From: PFJX01 sp964542455 | GTDB taxonomy: Bacteria; Pseudomonadota; Gammaproteobacteria; Burkholderiales; Thiobacillaceae | Assembly: GCA_964542455.1 (NCBI GenBank) | Contig: CAZIUC010000001.1 | Span: 124,001 to 188,000 of the forward strand | Direction: 5' to 3' | Length of the DNA: 64,000 nt | Shown here: in pieces, positions 1 to 9,739 of the stretch | Layout of the letters: each line of letters opens with the position of its first letter | Numbering within the stretch: position 1 is the first letter of the stretch | Position numbers and translations under genes: made by a program | Notes under the pieces: model-generated | Databases searched by the model: none | What the model was told of the DNA's origin: nothing | Seen by the model: only the letters and a program-made list of their open reading frames with translations

Positions 1-1199
1 TCCCGCTCGCGCAAAGCCTGTTGGTTGCGTTGGCGCTCGCTCACGTCGCGCATGACGCCGATGAACTGACGCTGGCCGGCGCCGCCGCGTTCACCGATGC
101 TGACCTCGACCGGGATCTCGCGCCCGTCCCGATGACGCAACACGAAGGCAAGCTCGCGCCAGGGTATGCTGGGTTGGCCGCTGTTCAAATAACGGTTGAA
201 TCCGGCCTCGTGCCGGCCGCGAAATCATTCCGGTATCAGGTCGGTAAGTGGACGATCCTGGAGTTCCCTGGCGCTATAGCCGGTGAGCCGGCTGATGGCC
301 GGGTTGGCGAATACCACCCGGCTGGCTTCATCCACCACCAGAACGCCATCCACGGCGGTATCCAGAATGGCGCGAATGCGGGATTCGCTCTCGACCAGCG
401 CGGTCTCGGCGCGACGCTGTTCACTGATATCCAGGCCGGAACTGAGCGCCGCGTTCACTTTGCCCTCGGCATCGCGCAGCGGGGTGTTATGCCAGGTCAG
501 GTGGCGTTCTTCACCGCTGCATGTCAGCACGGGATTGTCGTAGGCGAGGGAGGAATCGATGTCGCCCGCCAGCACCCGCTGGAACAAGGCGCGAACCTCG
601 TCGCGCGCGCGCTCGGGGACGAAGCGTTCGATCCAGGACTGCCCCAGGATGTCGGCCTCCGCGCAGCGCAGGATGGCGCAGCCCGCGGGGTTGATCCGGG
701 TCACTCGGCCTTCCCGGTCGAGTACCAGCAGCATCGCCCCGGATACGGAGAGCAGTTGTTCGGCGTAATCACGTGACTCGCGCAGCGCCAGCAAGGCCTG
801 TTTGCGCTCCGTGATGTCGCGCACCAGCGCCTGCAGAAGAAAGCCATCGGGCCGTTCGATCCGATTGAGGCGGATTTCCGCCTCGAAAATGCCGCCATCC
901 AGACGTTGGTGCCGCCATTCGAACAATTGCGGCGTGCCATCGTAGGCCAATTTGATGTGAGCGCGCGCCGCCGCTTCCGAGTCGCCGCCATCGGCTTGCC
1001 GGGGTGGCGAAAAGTCCCAGGGCGTCTTGCCCAGGATGTCCTTCTCCGTACAAGCAAACAGCGTCAGGGTGCTGGGGTTGCACGCCACGAACCGCATGCC
1101 GTCGAGCAGAAAAATGGCATCCCCCGCCGCATCGAACAAGGCATGGCAGTCCGGCGCGCAGGTGCGGAATGTGGAGGTGGGGCGGGACGAATCGCTCAA
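1..1199 (-). pseudogene. PAS-domain sensor gene interrupted by an in-frame TGA; 3' part off the window
   Basis: Seen: an open frame starts at TTG 1199-1197, preceded by AGGAA five bases upstream, and reads about 324 residues. It holds two complete PAS/PAC units ending in RDITERK and DISEQRR and then a third PAS core (VVDEASRVVFANPAISRLTGY). A TGA at 227-225 follows the residues LTDLIPE. The same frame then stays open to base 1 and encodes the rest of that PAS/PAC domain (FRGRHEAGF, then HRDGREIPVEVS, then IGVMRDVSER). Known: PAS domains of this type usually read LIPERFRxxHE, so the stop replaces an Arg, as CGA to TGA would. Inference: the gene is either a recent pseudogene, or the call is a sequencing error in an intact multi-PAS regulator whose output domain lies beyond the window. 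It faces away from the hybrid kinase. Confidence 0.8.
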
Positions 1200-1721
1200 T
1201 GGGGTTCCTGAAACACATCCCGGAAAGAAAATACCCGTGGAGGTGAACTGGGATTGGGCTCTGCCTCTACAGAAGCGTTAACGGCAAACCGCCATATATC
1301 TTTAGTTTCGGGATCGAGGGGTGGCAAGCACGGGCTCGGCGCTCCGGCTGAGGCGACTTTTCTGATTTCTGGGGCGCAGTTCGCGTTGGCTGGTGATGCG
1401 ACAGAAAGCGCCCGAGGGAGTGGTCTCTCCCTTTTCCAAAGGGGGAATGGGGATTTCTCCAAGGGTTGCGCTTGCCCGAGCGTCCAGAAATCCCCCCTAA
1501 CCCTTCTTTTTCAAAGGGGGGAACCACTGTTCCAACCACATTGGAGAGAGGGGGGCGGCTTCGCGCGAATGGGGCATCTCGTTCAAGATTTCCCCGGGGT
1601 GGCCGATAACCGGTCGGTATTCACTGCCGAGACATCGCGGCCATGCCTGATAGCCATCGCGTTACCTTTGATAACGTCGTCGAGACGCCAGGTTGTCGCG
1701 CGCGCGGCGAGCGTGTCATCG
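1200..1721. other. Intergenic region between two divergent sensor genes
   Basis: This 522-bp stretch separates the start of the truncated PAS gene from the likely start of the hybrid kinase. The kinase frame is open back to an ATG at 1254, but the extra residues look non-coding: they read through a family A palindrome (1425-1525) and match no recognisable domain. The region probably holds divergent promoters, though no clear -35/-10 pair was identified. Confidence 0.6.
1425..1525. repeat. Family A composite palindrome, copy 1
   Basis: Left arm CTCTCCCTTTTCCAAAGGGG plus GGATTT, a spacer of roughly 32 bases, then right arm starting AAATCCCCCC and ending TTTTTCAAAGGGGGG. The layout matches the copies at 32041, 44808, 46501 and 50755, although these arms are more diverged. 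It lies upstream of the hybrid kinase and is translated only if the 1254 start is used. Confidence 0.8.
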
Positions 1722-4700
1722 ATGTCGCGCGAGGCTGTTGATGCATCCGCGGTCGCTCCGGTCCGGCTGCCCGCCATGAACTGGCCGCGTTGGTCGATCT
1801 ATCTATTCGCGGTGGCGATTACCACGGCGACGCTGCTGCTCAGAATGACCCTGGCGCCGTCCTTCGGCGAGCGGCCGCTGCTGATTCTGCTCATGTTGCC
1901 CATCGTGCTCAGCGCTCTGATCGGCGGCATCGGGCCGGGGCTGCTCGCGACCTTCATCGCCGCCTGCGCTTCGGCCTGGTTCATCCCCCCGGTCGCTGAA
2001 CTCGGGATCGAGGCCCGGCATGATCTGTTTCAGTGGGGCGCGCTCATCGTCAATGGCGTGCTCGTCAGCGTGCTGGCCGAATGGTTGCACCGCGTGCGTC
2101 GTCAGGTGGAGGTGGCCCGGCGCGCGCAGGCGGAACACCTGCGCGCCCTGAACCTCCTGGACGCCATCGCCGCCAGTTCCACCGACGCCATCTTCGCCAA
2201 GGACGCGGAGGGGCGTTTTCTGCTGTTCAACCGGGAGGCGGCGCGGCTGACCGGCCACCCGCCCGAGGCGGTGCTCGGCCACGACTGCGCGATGCTTTTC
2301 CCGCCCGGACAAGCCGCCCGAATCAAGGCCAACGACCAGTTGGTGATGGCGGAAAATCGCACCGTGACCTTTCAGGAGGAACTCGTCACCACGGACGGCG
2401 AGCGCACCTTCCTCTCCACCAAGGGGCCGTTGCGCGACGCATCCGGCAAGGTCGTCGGCCTGTTCGGCATCGCCCGCGACATCAGCGAACTCAAACAGGT
2501 CGAGGCGGCGCTGCGGGACAGCGAAGGCCGTTTCCGCGCGTTGGTGGAGGAATCCCTGGCCGGCATCTACATCATCCAGGACGACCACTTCCGCTACGTC
2601 AATCCAGGTTTCACCGCCCTTTTCGGCTACGACGCGCCGGAGGAGGTGATCGACCGGGTGGCGGTCGCCGATCTGGTCAGCCAGGAAGACCGCGATTGGG
2701 TGGCCGAGTACATCCGCCGCCGCCTCGATGGCGAGATCGTGGACGCGCATTACACCTTTACCGGCCTGCGCCGCGATGGCGGCCGCATCGACGTCGAGGT
2801 ACACGGCCGCGTCTTCGACTATCAGGGTCGCCCGGCGGTCATCGGCCTGATCCTGGACATCACCGAGCGCAAGATGGCCGAAATCGATCTTGCCCGGGAG
2901 CGCGGCCTCCTCAAGACCCTCTTGCAGACCTTGCCGGATGTCGTCTGGCTGAAGAATCCGGAAGGCGTCTACCTGGCGTGCAACCCGCGTTTCGAGCGCT
3001 TCGCCGGGGCCAGGGAGGCGGACATTCTCGGCAAGACCGATTACGACTTCGTGGACAAGGAACTGGCCGATTTCTTCCGCGCCAAGGATCGCGCCGCCAT
3101 CGCCGCCGGCAAACCCACCCGCAACGAAGAGGAAGTGGCCTTCGCCGACGACGGTCACCGCGAGTTGCTGGAAACCGTCAAGACCCCCATGTTCGATGCC
3201 GACGGGCGTCTCATCGGCGTGTTGGGCATCGCCCGCGACATCACCGCCACCCGCCAGGCCCAGGAGACGCTGCGCACGCAAGGCAAGCTGCTGGCCGAGT
3301 CGCAGCGCATCGCGCACATCGGCAGTTGGGAGGCGGATCTACCCATCGAGGCCATCGTTTGGACAGAGGAGACCTATCGGCTCTATGGCGTGTCTCCCGA
3401 GTCTTTCGTCCCCACCCCGGAAACGTTTCTCCAGTTGATCCATCCGGACGACCGGGCGGCGATGCGGGCGTGGATAGAAGCCTGCATCGCCGGAGAGCAG
3501 CCTGGCGAACTGGAATTCCGCGCGCGGCATCCCGACGGCGCGGTGCGCATCATCAGCGGGCGCGGCGAACTGGTATGCGATGACGAGGGCCGGCCGATCC
3601 GCATGCTCGGCACGGCGCAGGACATCACCGAGCGCAAACGGGAGCAGGAGGCGCTGCGCGAGAGCGAGGAGCGGCATCGGGCGGTGCTGACCGCGCTGGG
3701 CGAGGGGGTGTACGGCATGGATCGGGAGGGCCTGTGCACCTTCGTCAATGCCGCCGCCCTGGCCATGCTGGGCTTCAGTGAAGCAGAAATGCTGGGGCGG
3801 AACCAGCATGAACTGTTCCACCACCACCGCCCGGATGGTCAGCCCTATCCCAGTTCCGAATGCCCCATCTTCCTGACCTTGCGTGATGGCCAGGCGCGCA
3901 GCCGGGAGGAGTGGTTCATACGCAAGGACGGCACCCTGTTCCCCGTGGAAATGATCGCCACGCCGATGTTTTCCGAGGGCGAACAGGTGGGCGCCGTGGT
4001 GTCCTTCCAGGACATCACCACGCGGCTGGAGGCCGAGGATCAGGTGCGCAAGCTCTCCCTGGCGGTGGAGCAGAGCCCGGAGAGCATCGTCATTACCAAC
4101 CTGAAAGCCGAGATCGAATACGTCAACGAGACCTTCCTGCGCGTCACCGGCTATCGCCGCGAGGACGTGATCGGGCGGAACCCGCGCATGCTGCACTCCG
4201 GCAAGACGCCCGGGGAAACCTACGTCGGGTTGTGGCGGGCCCTGGCCGAGGGCCACCCCTGGCAAGGCGAGTTCATCAACCGACGCAAGGATGGCGGTGA
4301 ATATGTCGAGCTGGCCTTCATCACCCCCCTGCGCCAGGCGGATGGCCGCGTCAGCCACTACGTGGCGGTGCAGGAAGACATCACCGAGAAGAAACGCATC
4401 GGCGCCGAGTTGGAACAGCATCGCCACCACCTCGAAAACCTGGTGGAACTGCGCACCTCGGAGCTGATGGTCGCCAAGACCCAGGCGGAAGCGGCCAACC
4501 AGGCCAAGAGCGCCTTCCTGGCCAACATGAGCCATGAGATACGCACACCGATGAACGCCATCCTCGGCCTCACCCATCTGCTGCAACGGGCGGGTGTGAC
4601 CCGGGAGCAAGCCGAGCGTCTCGGCAAGATCGACAGCGCCGCCCACCATTTGCTCTCCGTCATCAACGACATCCTCGACCTGTCCAAGATCGAGGCCGGC

Positions 4701-6263
4701 AAGCTGCGACTGGAGCAGACCGATTTCGCTCTGAGCGCCGTGCTCGACCATGTGCGCTCGATGATTCTCGACGCGGCCCAGACCAAGGGCCTGCGCGTGG
4801 ACGTGGATGGCGACAGCGTCCCACTGTGGCTGAGCGGCGACCCCACCCGGCTGCGCCAGGCCCTGCTCAATTACGCCGGCAACGCGGTCAAGTTCACCGA
4901 ACGCGGCGCAATTTCCCTGCGCGCCAAACTGCTGGAGGAAAGCGACATCGGGCTCAAAGTGCGCTTCGAGGTCGAGGACACGGGCATCGGCATCGCCCCG
5001 GAAAGCCTGCCCAGACTGTTCGCCGCCTTCGAACAGTCCGACGTCTCCACCACGCGCAAGTACGGCGGCACCGGCCTGGGCCTGGCGATCACCCGCCACC
5101 TGGCGCGGAAGATGGGTGGGGACGCCGGGGCGGAGAGCGAAGTGGGCAAGGGCAGCACCTTCTGGTTCACGGTGCTTCTGGCGCGCGGCCACGGGATCAT
5201 GCCGAGCGTGGCCGCCGTCGAGCCGGAAGCCGAGGCCGCGTTGTACCGGCGCCATGCCGGCGCCCGCCTGCTGCTGGCGGAAGACAACCTGATCAACCGT
5301 GAAGTGGCGCTGGAACTGCTGCACGCCGTGGGCCTCGCCGTGGACACCGCCGAGGATGGACGGGAGGCACTGGAGAAGGCGCGTGAGAACGACTACGCGC
5401 TGATCCTGATGGATGTGCAGATGCCGAACATGGACGGCCTGGAAGCCACTCGCGCGATCCGCGCCCTGCCGGGCTGGCGCGACAAACCGATACTGGCGAT
5501 GACCGCCAACGCTTTCGACGAGGATCGCCGCGCCTGCCTGGAAGCCGGCATGAACGACTTCGTGGCGAAGCCGGTGGATCCGGAATCCTTGTTCGCCACG
5601 CTGTTGCAATGGCTGCCGGCGCGTGAGGCGATCGCCGCGCCGATCGCGCCGGCGAGCGGCGTGGCGGCGCCGGCGAGCGCGGCTCTGGCGCGCTTCGCCA
5701 CCTTGCCCGGCCTCGACCCGGCCAGAGGCCTGGCGCTGCTGCGCGGCCAGGCGGACAAATACCTGCGTCTGCTGCGCCTGTTCGCCGTATCGCATGCCGG
5801 CGACATGGCGCAACTACGCGAACACCTGGCGGCCAGCCAGTTCGACGCGGCCCGCCATCTGGCGCACAGCCTCAAGGGGGTGGCCGCGACTCTGGGCGCC
5901 CATCAACTGGCTGATCAGATGGCGCGCCTGGAAGCCGCCGTGAAACAGCCGGGAAGCGACTGCGAAGGCTTGATCGACAACATCGAATCGGGGCTTTCCA
6001 CCCTTGCGGCGGCGATACTGGCCTTGCCGCAATACCCGGCCGAGGCAACGGCGATATCCGCTGATCCCGCCCACCTGAAGCAGGTGATGAACGAGCTGGA
6101 ACACCTGCTGGCGCAAAGCGACGCCCGCGCCGGGCAACTGGCCACGGATTCCAGTTCTTTGCTGCGCGATGCGCTGGGCGAACCTTGCGACGAACTCATG
6201 AGGCAGATCGAGCGTTTCGACTACGAATCCGCTTTGGCGACCCTGCGCAATGCACGCAAGTGA
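1722..6263 (+). CDS. Membrane hybrid histidine kinase with six PAS domains, receiver and HPt
   Basis: About 1,513 residues from the ATG at 1722. GTG 1713 and ATG 1776 are alternatives, and none has a strong ribosome site. Order: an N-terminal membrane block (three hydrophobic stretches before nt 2090, DUF4118/KdpD-like GERPLLILLMLPIV). Next come six PAS/PAC units ending near nt 2490, 2865, 3245, 3635, 4025 and 4390. A HisKA domain follows (MSHEIRTPMN, phospho-acceptor His codon 4533-4535), then an HATPase (DTGIGI, GTGLGLAI). Last are a receiver (LILMDVQMPNMDG, Asp codon 5412-5414; Lys in VAKPV) and an HPt domain (HSLKG, His codon 5865-5867). All four phosphorelay residues are present, so the His-Asp-His relay looks intact. 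The signal and the downstream regulator are unknown. Confidence 0.9.
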   Translation: MSREAVDASAVAPVRLPAMNWPRWSIYLFAVAITTATLLLRMTLAPSFGERPLLILLMLPIVLSALIGGIGPGLLATFIAACASAWFIPPVAELGIEARHDLFQWGALIVNGVLVSVLAEWLHRVRRQVEVARRAQAEHLRALNLLDAIAASSTDAIFAKDAEGRFLLFNREAARLTGHPPEAVLGHDCAMLFPPGQAARIKANDQLVMAENRTVTFQEELVTTDGERTFLSTKGPLRDASGKVVGLFGIARDISELKQVEAALRDSEGRFRALVEESLAGIYIIQDDHFRYVNPGFTALFGYDAPEEVIDRVAVADLVSQEDRDWVAEYIRRRLDGEIVDAHYTFTGLRRDGGRIDVEVHGRVFDYQGRPAVIGLILDITERKMAEIDLARERGLLKTLLQTLPDVVWLKNPEGVYLACNPRFERFAGAREADILGKTDYDFVDKELADFFRAKDRAAIAAGKPTRNEEEVAFADDGHRELLETVKTPMFDADGRLIGVLGIARDITATRQAQETLRTQGKLLAESQRIAHIGSWEADLPIEAIVWTEETYRLYGVSPESFVPTPETFLQLIHPDDRAAMRAWIEACIAGEQPGELEFRARHPDGAVRIISGRGELVCDDEGRPIRMLGTAQDITERKREQEALRESEERHRAVLTALGEGVYGMDREGLCTFVNAAALAMLGFSEAEMLGRNQHELFHHHRPDGQPYPSSECPIFLTLRDGQARSREEWFIRKDGTLFPVEMIATPMFSEGEQVGAVVSFQDITTRLEAEDQVRKLSLAVEQSPESIVITNLKAEIEYVNETFLRVTGYRREDVIGRNPRMLHSGKTPGETYVGLWRALAEGHPWQGEFINRRKDGGEYVELAFITPLRQADGRVSHYVAVQEDITEKKRIGAELEQHRHHLENLVELRTSELMVAKTQAEAANQAKSAFLANMSHEIRTPMNAILGLTHLLQRAGVTREQAERLGKIDSAAHHLLSVINDILDLSKIEAGKLRLEQTDFALSAVLDHVRSMILDAAQTKGLRVDVDGDSVPLWLSGDPTRLRQALLNYAGNAVKFTERGAISLRAKLLEESDIGLKVRFEVEDTGIGIAPESLPRLFAAFEQSDVSTTRKYGGTGLGLAITRHLARKMGGDAGAESEVGKGSTFWFTVLLARGHGIMPSVAAVEPEAEAALYRRHAGARLLLAEDNLINREVALELLHAVGLAVDTAEDGREALEKARENDYALILMDVQMPNMDGLEATRAIRALPGWRDKPILAMTANAFDEDRRACLEAGMNDFVAKPVDPESLFATLLQWLPAREAIAAPIAPASGVAAPASAALARFATLPGLDPARGLALLRGQADKYLRLLRLFAVSHAGDMAQLREHLAASQFDAARHLAHSLKGVAATLGAHQLADQMARLEAAVKQPGSDCEGLIDNIESGLSTLAAAILALPQYPAEATAISADPAHLKQVMNELEHLLAQSDARAGQLATDSSSLLRDALGEPCDELMRQIERFDYESALATLRNARK

Positions 6264-6265
6264 CT

Positions 6266-6321
6266 TGGGAGCGGGCTTGCCCGCGATCACCGGCGTCGCA
6301 TCGCGGGCAAGCCCGCTCCCA
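6266..6321. repeat. REP-like inverted repeat, GTGGGAGCGGGCTTGCCCGC type
   Basis: Two perfect 22-base arms (6266-6287 and 6300-6321) face each other across 12 bases, immediately after the hybrid kinase stop. The arm TGGGAGCGGGCTTGCCCGCG is like the Pseudomonas REP sequence class. It could also act as a 3'-end stabilising hairpin or terminator for the kinase mRNA. Confidence 0.85.
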
Positions 6322-6398
6322 CGGCGATGTTTTTCTGAATATCGAGATGGCCGCTGTTTATACTTACGCCGGTTTTTTTGCCGGTCACGTCCCCCCTC

Positions 6399-7781
6399 AT
6401 GAGCTCCCCTCTGAACGTCGTCATCCTCGCCGCCGGCAAAGGCACGCGGATGAAATCCGATTTGCCCAAGGTATTGCATCCGCTCGCCGGCCGGCCTCTG
6501 TTGGGCCACGTCCTGGCCGCCGCCGATACCCTTTCCCCGGAAAAGATCTGCGTGGTCTACGGCCACGGCGGCGAGACGCTGCCCAAGGCCATCGCTCCGC
6601 AGTTTGGTCACCTCGAGCTGGCCTGGGCGAAGCAGGAGCCGCAACTGGGCACCGGCCACGCCGTGCAACAGGCGGTGCCGCATCTCGACCCGGAAGCGAT
6701 CTGTCTGATTCTTTATGGTGACGTGCCACTGACCCGTCCGGAAACCTTGCGGCAACTGCCCCTGATTGCGCGCGAAGGGGCCATCGCCCTGTTGACCGTG
6801 CGCCTGGCGAACCCGGCTGGATACGGCCGCATCGTGCGCGACGGGCGCGGCATGGTGACCCATATCGTCGAGCACAAGGACGCGAGCGCGGAAGAACTGG
6901 CGATCGATGAAGTGAACACCGGCATCCTCTGTCTGCCCGTCGCCAAGCTGGCCGGCTGGCTGGCGCGCCTGGGCAACGACAACGCCCAGGGCGAGTATTA
7001 CCTGACCGATGTGATCGGCATGGCCGCCGCCGAGGGCGAGAAGGTCATACCCTGCCACCCCTCCGCCGAGTGGGAAGTGCTGGGGGTGAACAGCCGCCAG
7101 CAACTGGCGCAACTGGAGCGCATGTACCAGCACAACGTGGCCGAGGCGCTGATGGTCCAAGGCGTGACCCTGATCGACCCGGCGCGCCTCGACGTGCGCG
7201 GCAGCCTGGAATGTGGGCGTGATGTGCTGATCGACGTCAATTGCGTATTCGAGGGCGCGGTGACGCTGGGTGACGGCGTCAAGATCGGCGCCAACTGCGT
7301 ATTGAAGAATGTGAGCCTGGCGGCGGGCGTGGAACTGCAACCGTTCTGCCATCTGGATGGCGCCAAGGTCGGCGCGGACGCGCGCATCGGCCCGTTCAGC
7401 CGCCTGCGTTCCGGCACCGAGCTGGCGGAAGAAACCCACATCGGCAACTTCGTCGAAATCAAGAACAGCCAGGTCGGCTTCAATTCCAAGATCAACCATC
7501 TCTCCTACGTCGGCGATGCCACGGTGGGAAGCAAGGTCAACATCGGCGCCGGCACCATCACCTGCAATTACGACGGCGCCAACAAGCACCGCACGGTGAT
7601 CGAGGACGACGTATTCGTCGGTTCCGACACGCAACTGGTGGCCCCGGTCACCGTGGGCCGGGGCGCCACCATCGGCGCCGGCACCACATTGACCCGCGAC
7701 GCGCCGGCCGGGCAACTGACCCTGTCGCGCGCCAAGCAACTTACCCTTTCCGGCTGGCAGCGGCCGGTGAAAAAGAAATAA
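6399..7781 (+). CDS. glmU: Bifunctional GlcN-1-P acetyltransferase / UDP-GlcNAc pyrophosphorylase
   Basis: This cytoplasmic enzyme makes UDP-GlcNAc for peptidoglycan and LPS: it acetylates GlcN-1-P, then uridylylates it. The protein has 460 residues from the ATG at 6399, the family's usual size; a TTG at 6378 would add seven residues. The N-terminal nucleotidyltransferase domain shows the signature LAAGKGTRMKSDLPKVLHPL. The C-terminal half is a left-handed beta-helix of hexapeptide repeats (IGANCVL, VGADARIGPF, IGAGTITCNYDGANKH). The last motif, with its Lys/His, lies in the acetyltransferase site. Its stop is 13 bases before glmS, so the two genes of the amino-sugar pathway probably form an operon. 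Confidence 0.97.
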   Translation: MSSPLNVVILAAGKGTRMKSDLPKVLHPLAGRPLLGHVLAAADTLSPEKICVVYGHGGETLPKAIAPQFGHLELAWAKQEPQLGTGHAVQQAVPHLDPEAICLILYGDVPLTRPETLRQLPLIAREGAIALLTVRLANPAGYGRIVRDGRGMVTHIVEHKDASAEELAIDEVNTGILCLPVAKLAGWLARLGNDNAQGEYYLTDVIGMAAAEGEKVIPCHPSAEWEVLGVNSRQQLAQLERMYQHNVAEALMVQGVTLIDPARLDVRGSLECGRDVLIDVNCVFEGAVTLGDGVKIGANCVLKNVSLAAGVELQPFCHLDGAKVGADARIGPFSRLRSGTELAEETHIGNFVEIKNSQVGFNSKINHLSYVGDATVGSKVNIGAGTITCNYDGANKHRTVIEDDVFVGSDTQLVAPVTVGRGATIGAGTTLTRDAPAGQLTLSRAKQLTLSGWQRPVKKK

Positions 7782-7794
7782 GCGGAGACAAATC

Positions 7795-9621
7795 ATGTGC
7801 GGCATCGTCGGCGCCATCGCCCAACGCAACGTCGTTCCCATCCTGCTGGAAGGGCTGCGGCGCCTGGAATATCGTGGTTACGACTCGGCCGGTCTCGCCG
7901 TGCGCGGGCCGGATGGCGCCATGCGGCGCATCCGTTCCGTCGGCAAGGTGGTCAATCTCAGCGAGATGGAGGCCGCCAACCCGATTCCCGGCGACCTGGG
8001 CATCGCCCACACCCGCTGGGCCACCCACGGCATGCCGGCGGAGCGCAACGCGCACCCGCACATGAGCGGCGAGAAGGTCGCGGTGGTGCATAACGGCATC
8101 ATCGAAAACCATGCCGAACTGCGCGCGGAATTGAAGGCCAAGGGCTACCACTTCACCTCGGAAACCGATACCGAAGTCATCGCCCACCTGCTCGCGCACC
8201 TCATGGAGAGCGAGCCCGATCTGCTCAAGGCGGTGCAGACGGCGGTGACCCGGCTGGTCGGCGCCTATGGTTTGGCGGTCGCGAGCCCGGATGATCCGGA
8301 TCGCCTCATCGTCGCCCGTTCCGGCAGTCCGCTGGTGATCGGCCTGGGCATCGGTGAAAACTTCATCGCCTCCGACGTGTTCGCCCTGCTGCCGGTGACG
8401 CAACGCTTCATCTTCCTGGAAGAAGGTGACATCGCCGAAATCAGCCGCGACAACGTGCGCGTCTTCGACGTCGCCGGCAACCCGGTCGAGCGCCCGGAGC
8501 GCCTGTCGCAGCTTTCCGCTTCCACCACCGACAAGGGGCCTTACGCCCACTACATGCTCAAGGAAATCTTCGAGCAGCCTTCGGTGATCGCGGAAACTCT
8601 GGAAGGCCGCATCCACAAGGGGCGTCTGCTGGAAGAAAGCTTCGGCCACAAGGCGCAGGAACTGTTCGAGCAGGCCCGTGGCGTGCACATCATCGCCTGC
8701 GGCACCAGTTACCACGCCGGCATGGTGGCCAAATACTGGCTGGAAGAAGCCGGCGTGCCCTGCCATGTGGAAGTGGCCAGCGAATATCGCTACCGCAAGG
8801 TGGTGGTGCCGGAAGGCACCCTGTTCCTGTCCATCTCGCAATCGGGCGAGACCGCCGATACCCTGGCCGCCCTGCGCTTCGCCAAACGCGCCGGTTATAT
8901 CGGTAGCCTGACCATCTGCAACGTACCGGAATCCTCGCTCACCCGCGAATCCGACGTCGCCCTGATGACCCGCGCCGGCCCCGAGATCGGGGTCGCCTCG
9001 ACCAAGGCCTTCACCACCCAGCTCACCGCCTTGCGTCTGGTCACCCTGGCCCTGGCGCGGCGGCGCGGCATGACGGCGGAGCAGGAGGCCGTGCTGGTGG
9101 AGGAATTGCAAGCCCTGCCGCGTCAGGTGGAAGTGGTGCTGGCGCTGTCGGACGCCATCAAGGAGATGGCCGCGTCCTTCTCCGACAAGAAAGACGCCCT
9201 CTTCCTCGGCCGCGGCCCGTTCTATCCGGTGGCCCTGGAAGGCGCGCTGAAACTCAAGGAAATCTCCTACATCCACGCCGAGGCCTACCCGGCCGGCGAA
9301 CTGAAGCACGGTCCGCTGGCGCTGGTCGATGCCGACATGCCGGTGGTCTGCGCCCTGCCCGACGATCCGCTGCTGGACAAGGTGCTGTCCAACCTGCAGG
9401 AAGTGCGCGCGCGCGGCGGCGAGTTGTTTCTGTTTTCCGACCACAAGGTGAAGATCGAACTGGACCATTACCAGAACCTCACCCTGGCGGATATTTACCC
9501 CGGCACCGCGCCCATCGTTTACAGCATCCCGCTGCAACTACTGGCCTACCATGTCGCCGTGCTCAAAGGCACCGACGTCGATCAGCCACGTAATCTGGCC
9601 AAATCGGTGACGGTGGAATGA
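7795..9621 (+). CDS. glmS: Glutamine--fructose-6-phosphate aminotransferase (isomerizing)
   Basis: It converts fructose-6-P and glutamine to glucosamine-6-P, the first committed step of amino-sugar synthesis. The 608-residue length is standard. Cys2, after Met removal (MCGIVGAI), is the N-terminal nucleophile of the glutaminase domain. Two SIS domains follow (IACGTSYHAG, then SQSGETADTLAALR, then FLGRGPFYPVALEGALKLKE). The C-terminus ends LAKSVTVE as in the family. GGAG sits nine bases before the ATG. It follows glmU closely; no glmS ribozyme is expected in this lineage and none was seen. Confidence 0.98.
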   Translation: MCGIVGAIAQRNVVPILLEGLRRLEYRGYDSAGLAVRGPDGAMRRIRSVGKVVNLSEMEAANPIPGDLGIAHTRWATHGMPAERNAHPHMSGEKVAVVHNGIIENHAELRAELKAKGYHFTSETDTEVIAHLLAHLMESEPDLLKAVQTAVTRLVGAYGLAVASPDDPDRLIVARSGSPLVIGLGIGENFIASDVFALLPVTQRFIFLEEGDIAEISRDNVRVFDVAGNPVERPERLSQLSASTTDKGPYAHYMLKEIFEQPSVIAETLEGRIHKGRLLEESFGHKAQELFEQARGVHIIACGTSYHAGMVAKYWLEEAGVPCHVEVASEYRYRKVVVPEGTLFLSISQSGETADTLAALRFAKRAGYIGSLTICNVPESSLTRESDVALMTRAGPEIGVASTKAFTTQLTALRLVTLALARRRGMTAEQEAVLVEELQALPRQVEVVLALSDAIKEMAASFSDKKDALFLGRGPFYPVALEGALKLKEISYIHAEAYPAGELKHGPLALVDADMPVVCALPDDPLLDKVLSNLQEVRARGGELFLFSDHKVKIELDHYQNLTLADIYPGTAPIVYSIPLQLLAYHVAVLKGTDVDQPRNLAKSVTVE

Positions 9622-9645
9622 GCCGCCGCGAAACATCGCCGCGTC

Positions 9646-9671
9646 ATGTGTGGCGCCGGCTTCCAGCCGGA
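9646..9671. repeat. Family B single-arm hairpin
   Basis: TGTGGCGCCGGCTTCCAGCC forms one hairpin arm, related to the GTAGCGCCGGC repeats at 10573, 13100, 16780, 47342, 55233 and 61826. It lies 25 bases after glmS and may serve as its 3' hairpin. Confidence 0.6.
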
Positions 9672-9739
9672 ACGATAGAGGCATGAAGTGGTCGTCTTGA
9701 ATCAATGGGTTGCTGGATGTTTCTTGTGAGGAGTTCTGA

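Noticed and set aside
21..776. Long open frame on the plus strand opposite the PAS gene
   Set aside because: It is the reverse shadow of the PAS coding sequence; its translation shows no domain, while the minus strand shows clear PAS/PAC motifs on both sides of the TGA.
1254..1721. N-terminal extension of the hybrid kinase from ATG 1254
   Set aside because: The residues read through a family A palindrome and low-similarity sequence; a start at 1722 or close by directly precedes the membrane domain.
3339..5813. 824-codon open frame opposite the hybrid kinase
   Set aside because: It is antisense to HisKA/HATPase/receiver motifs and is a product of high GC codon bias.
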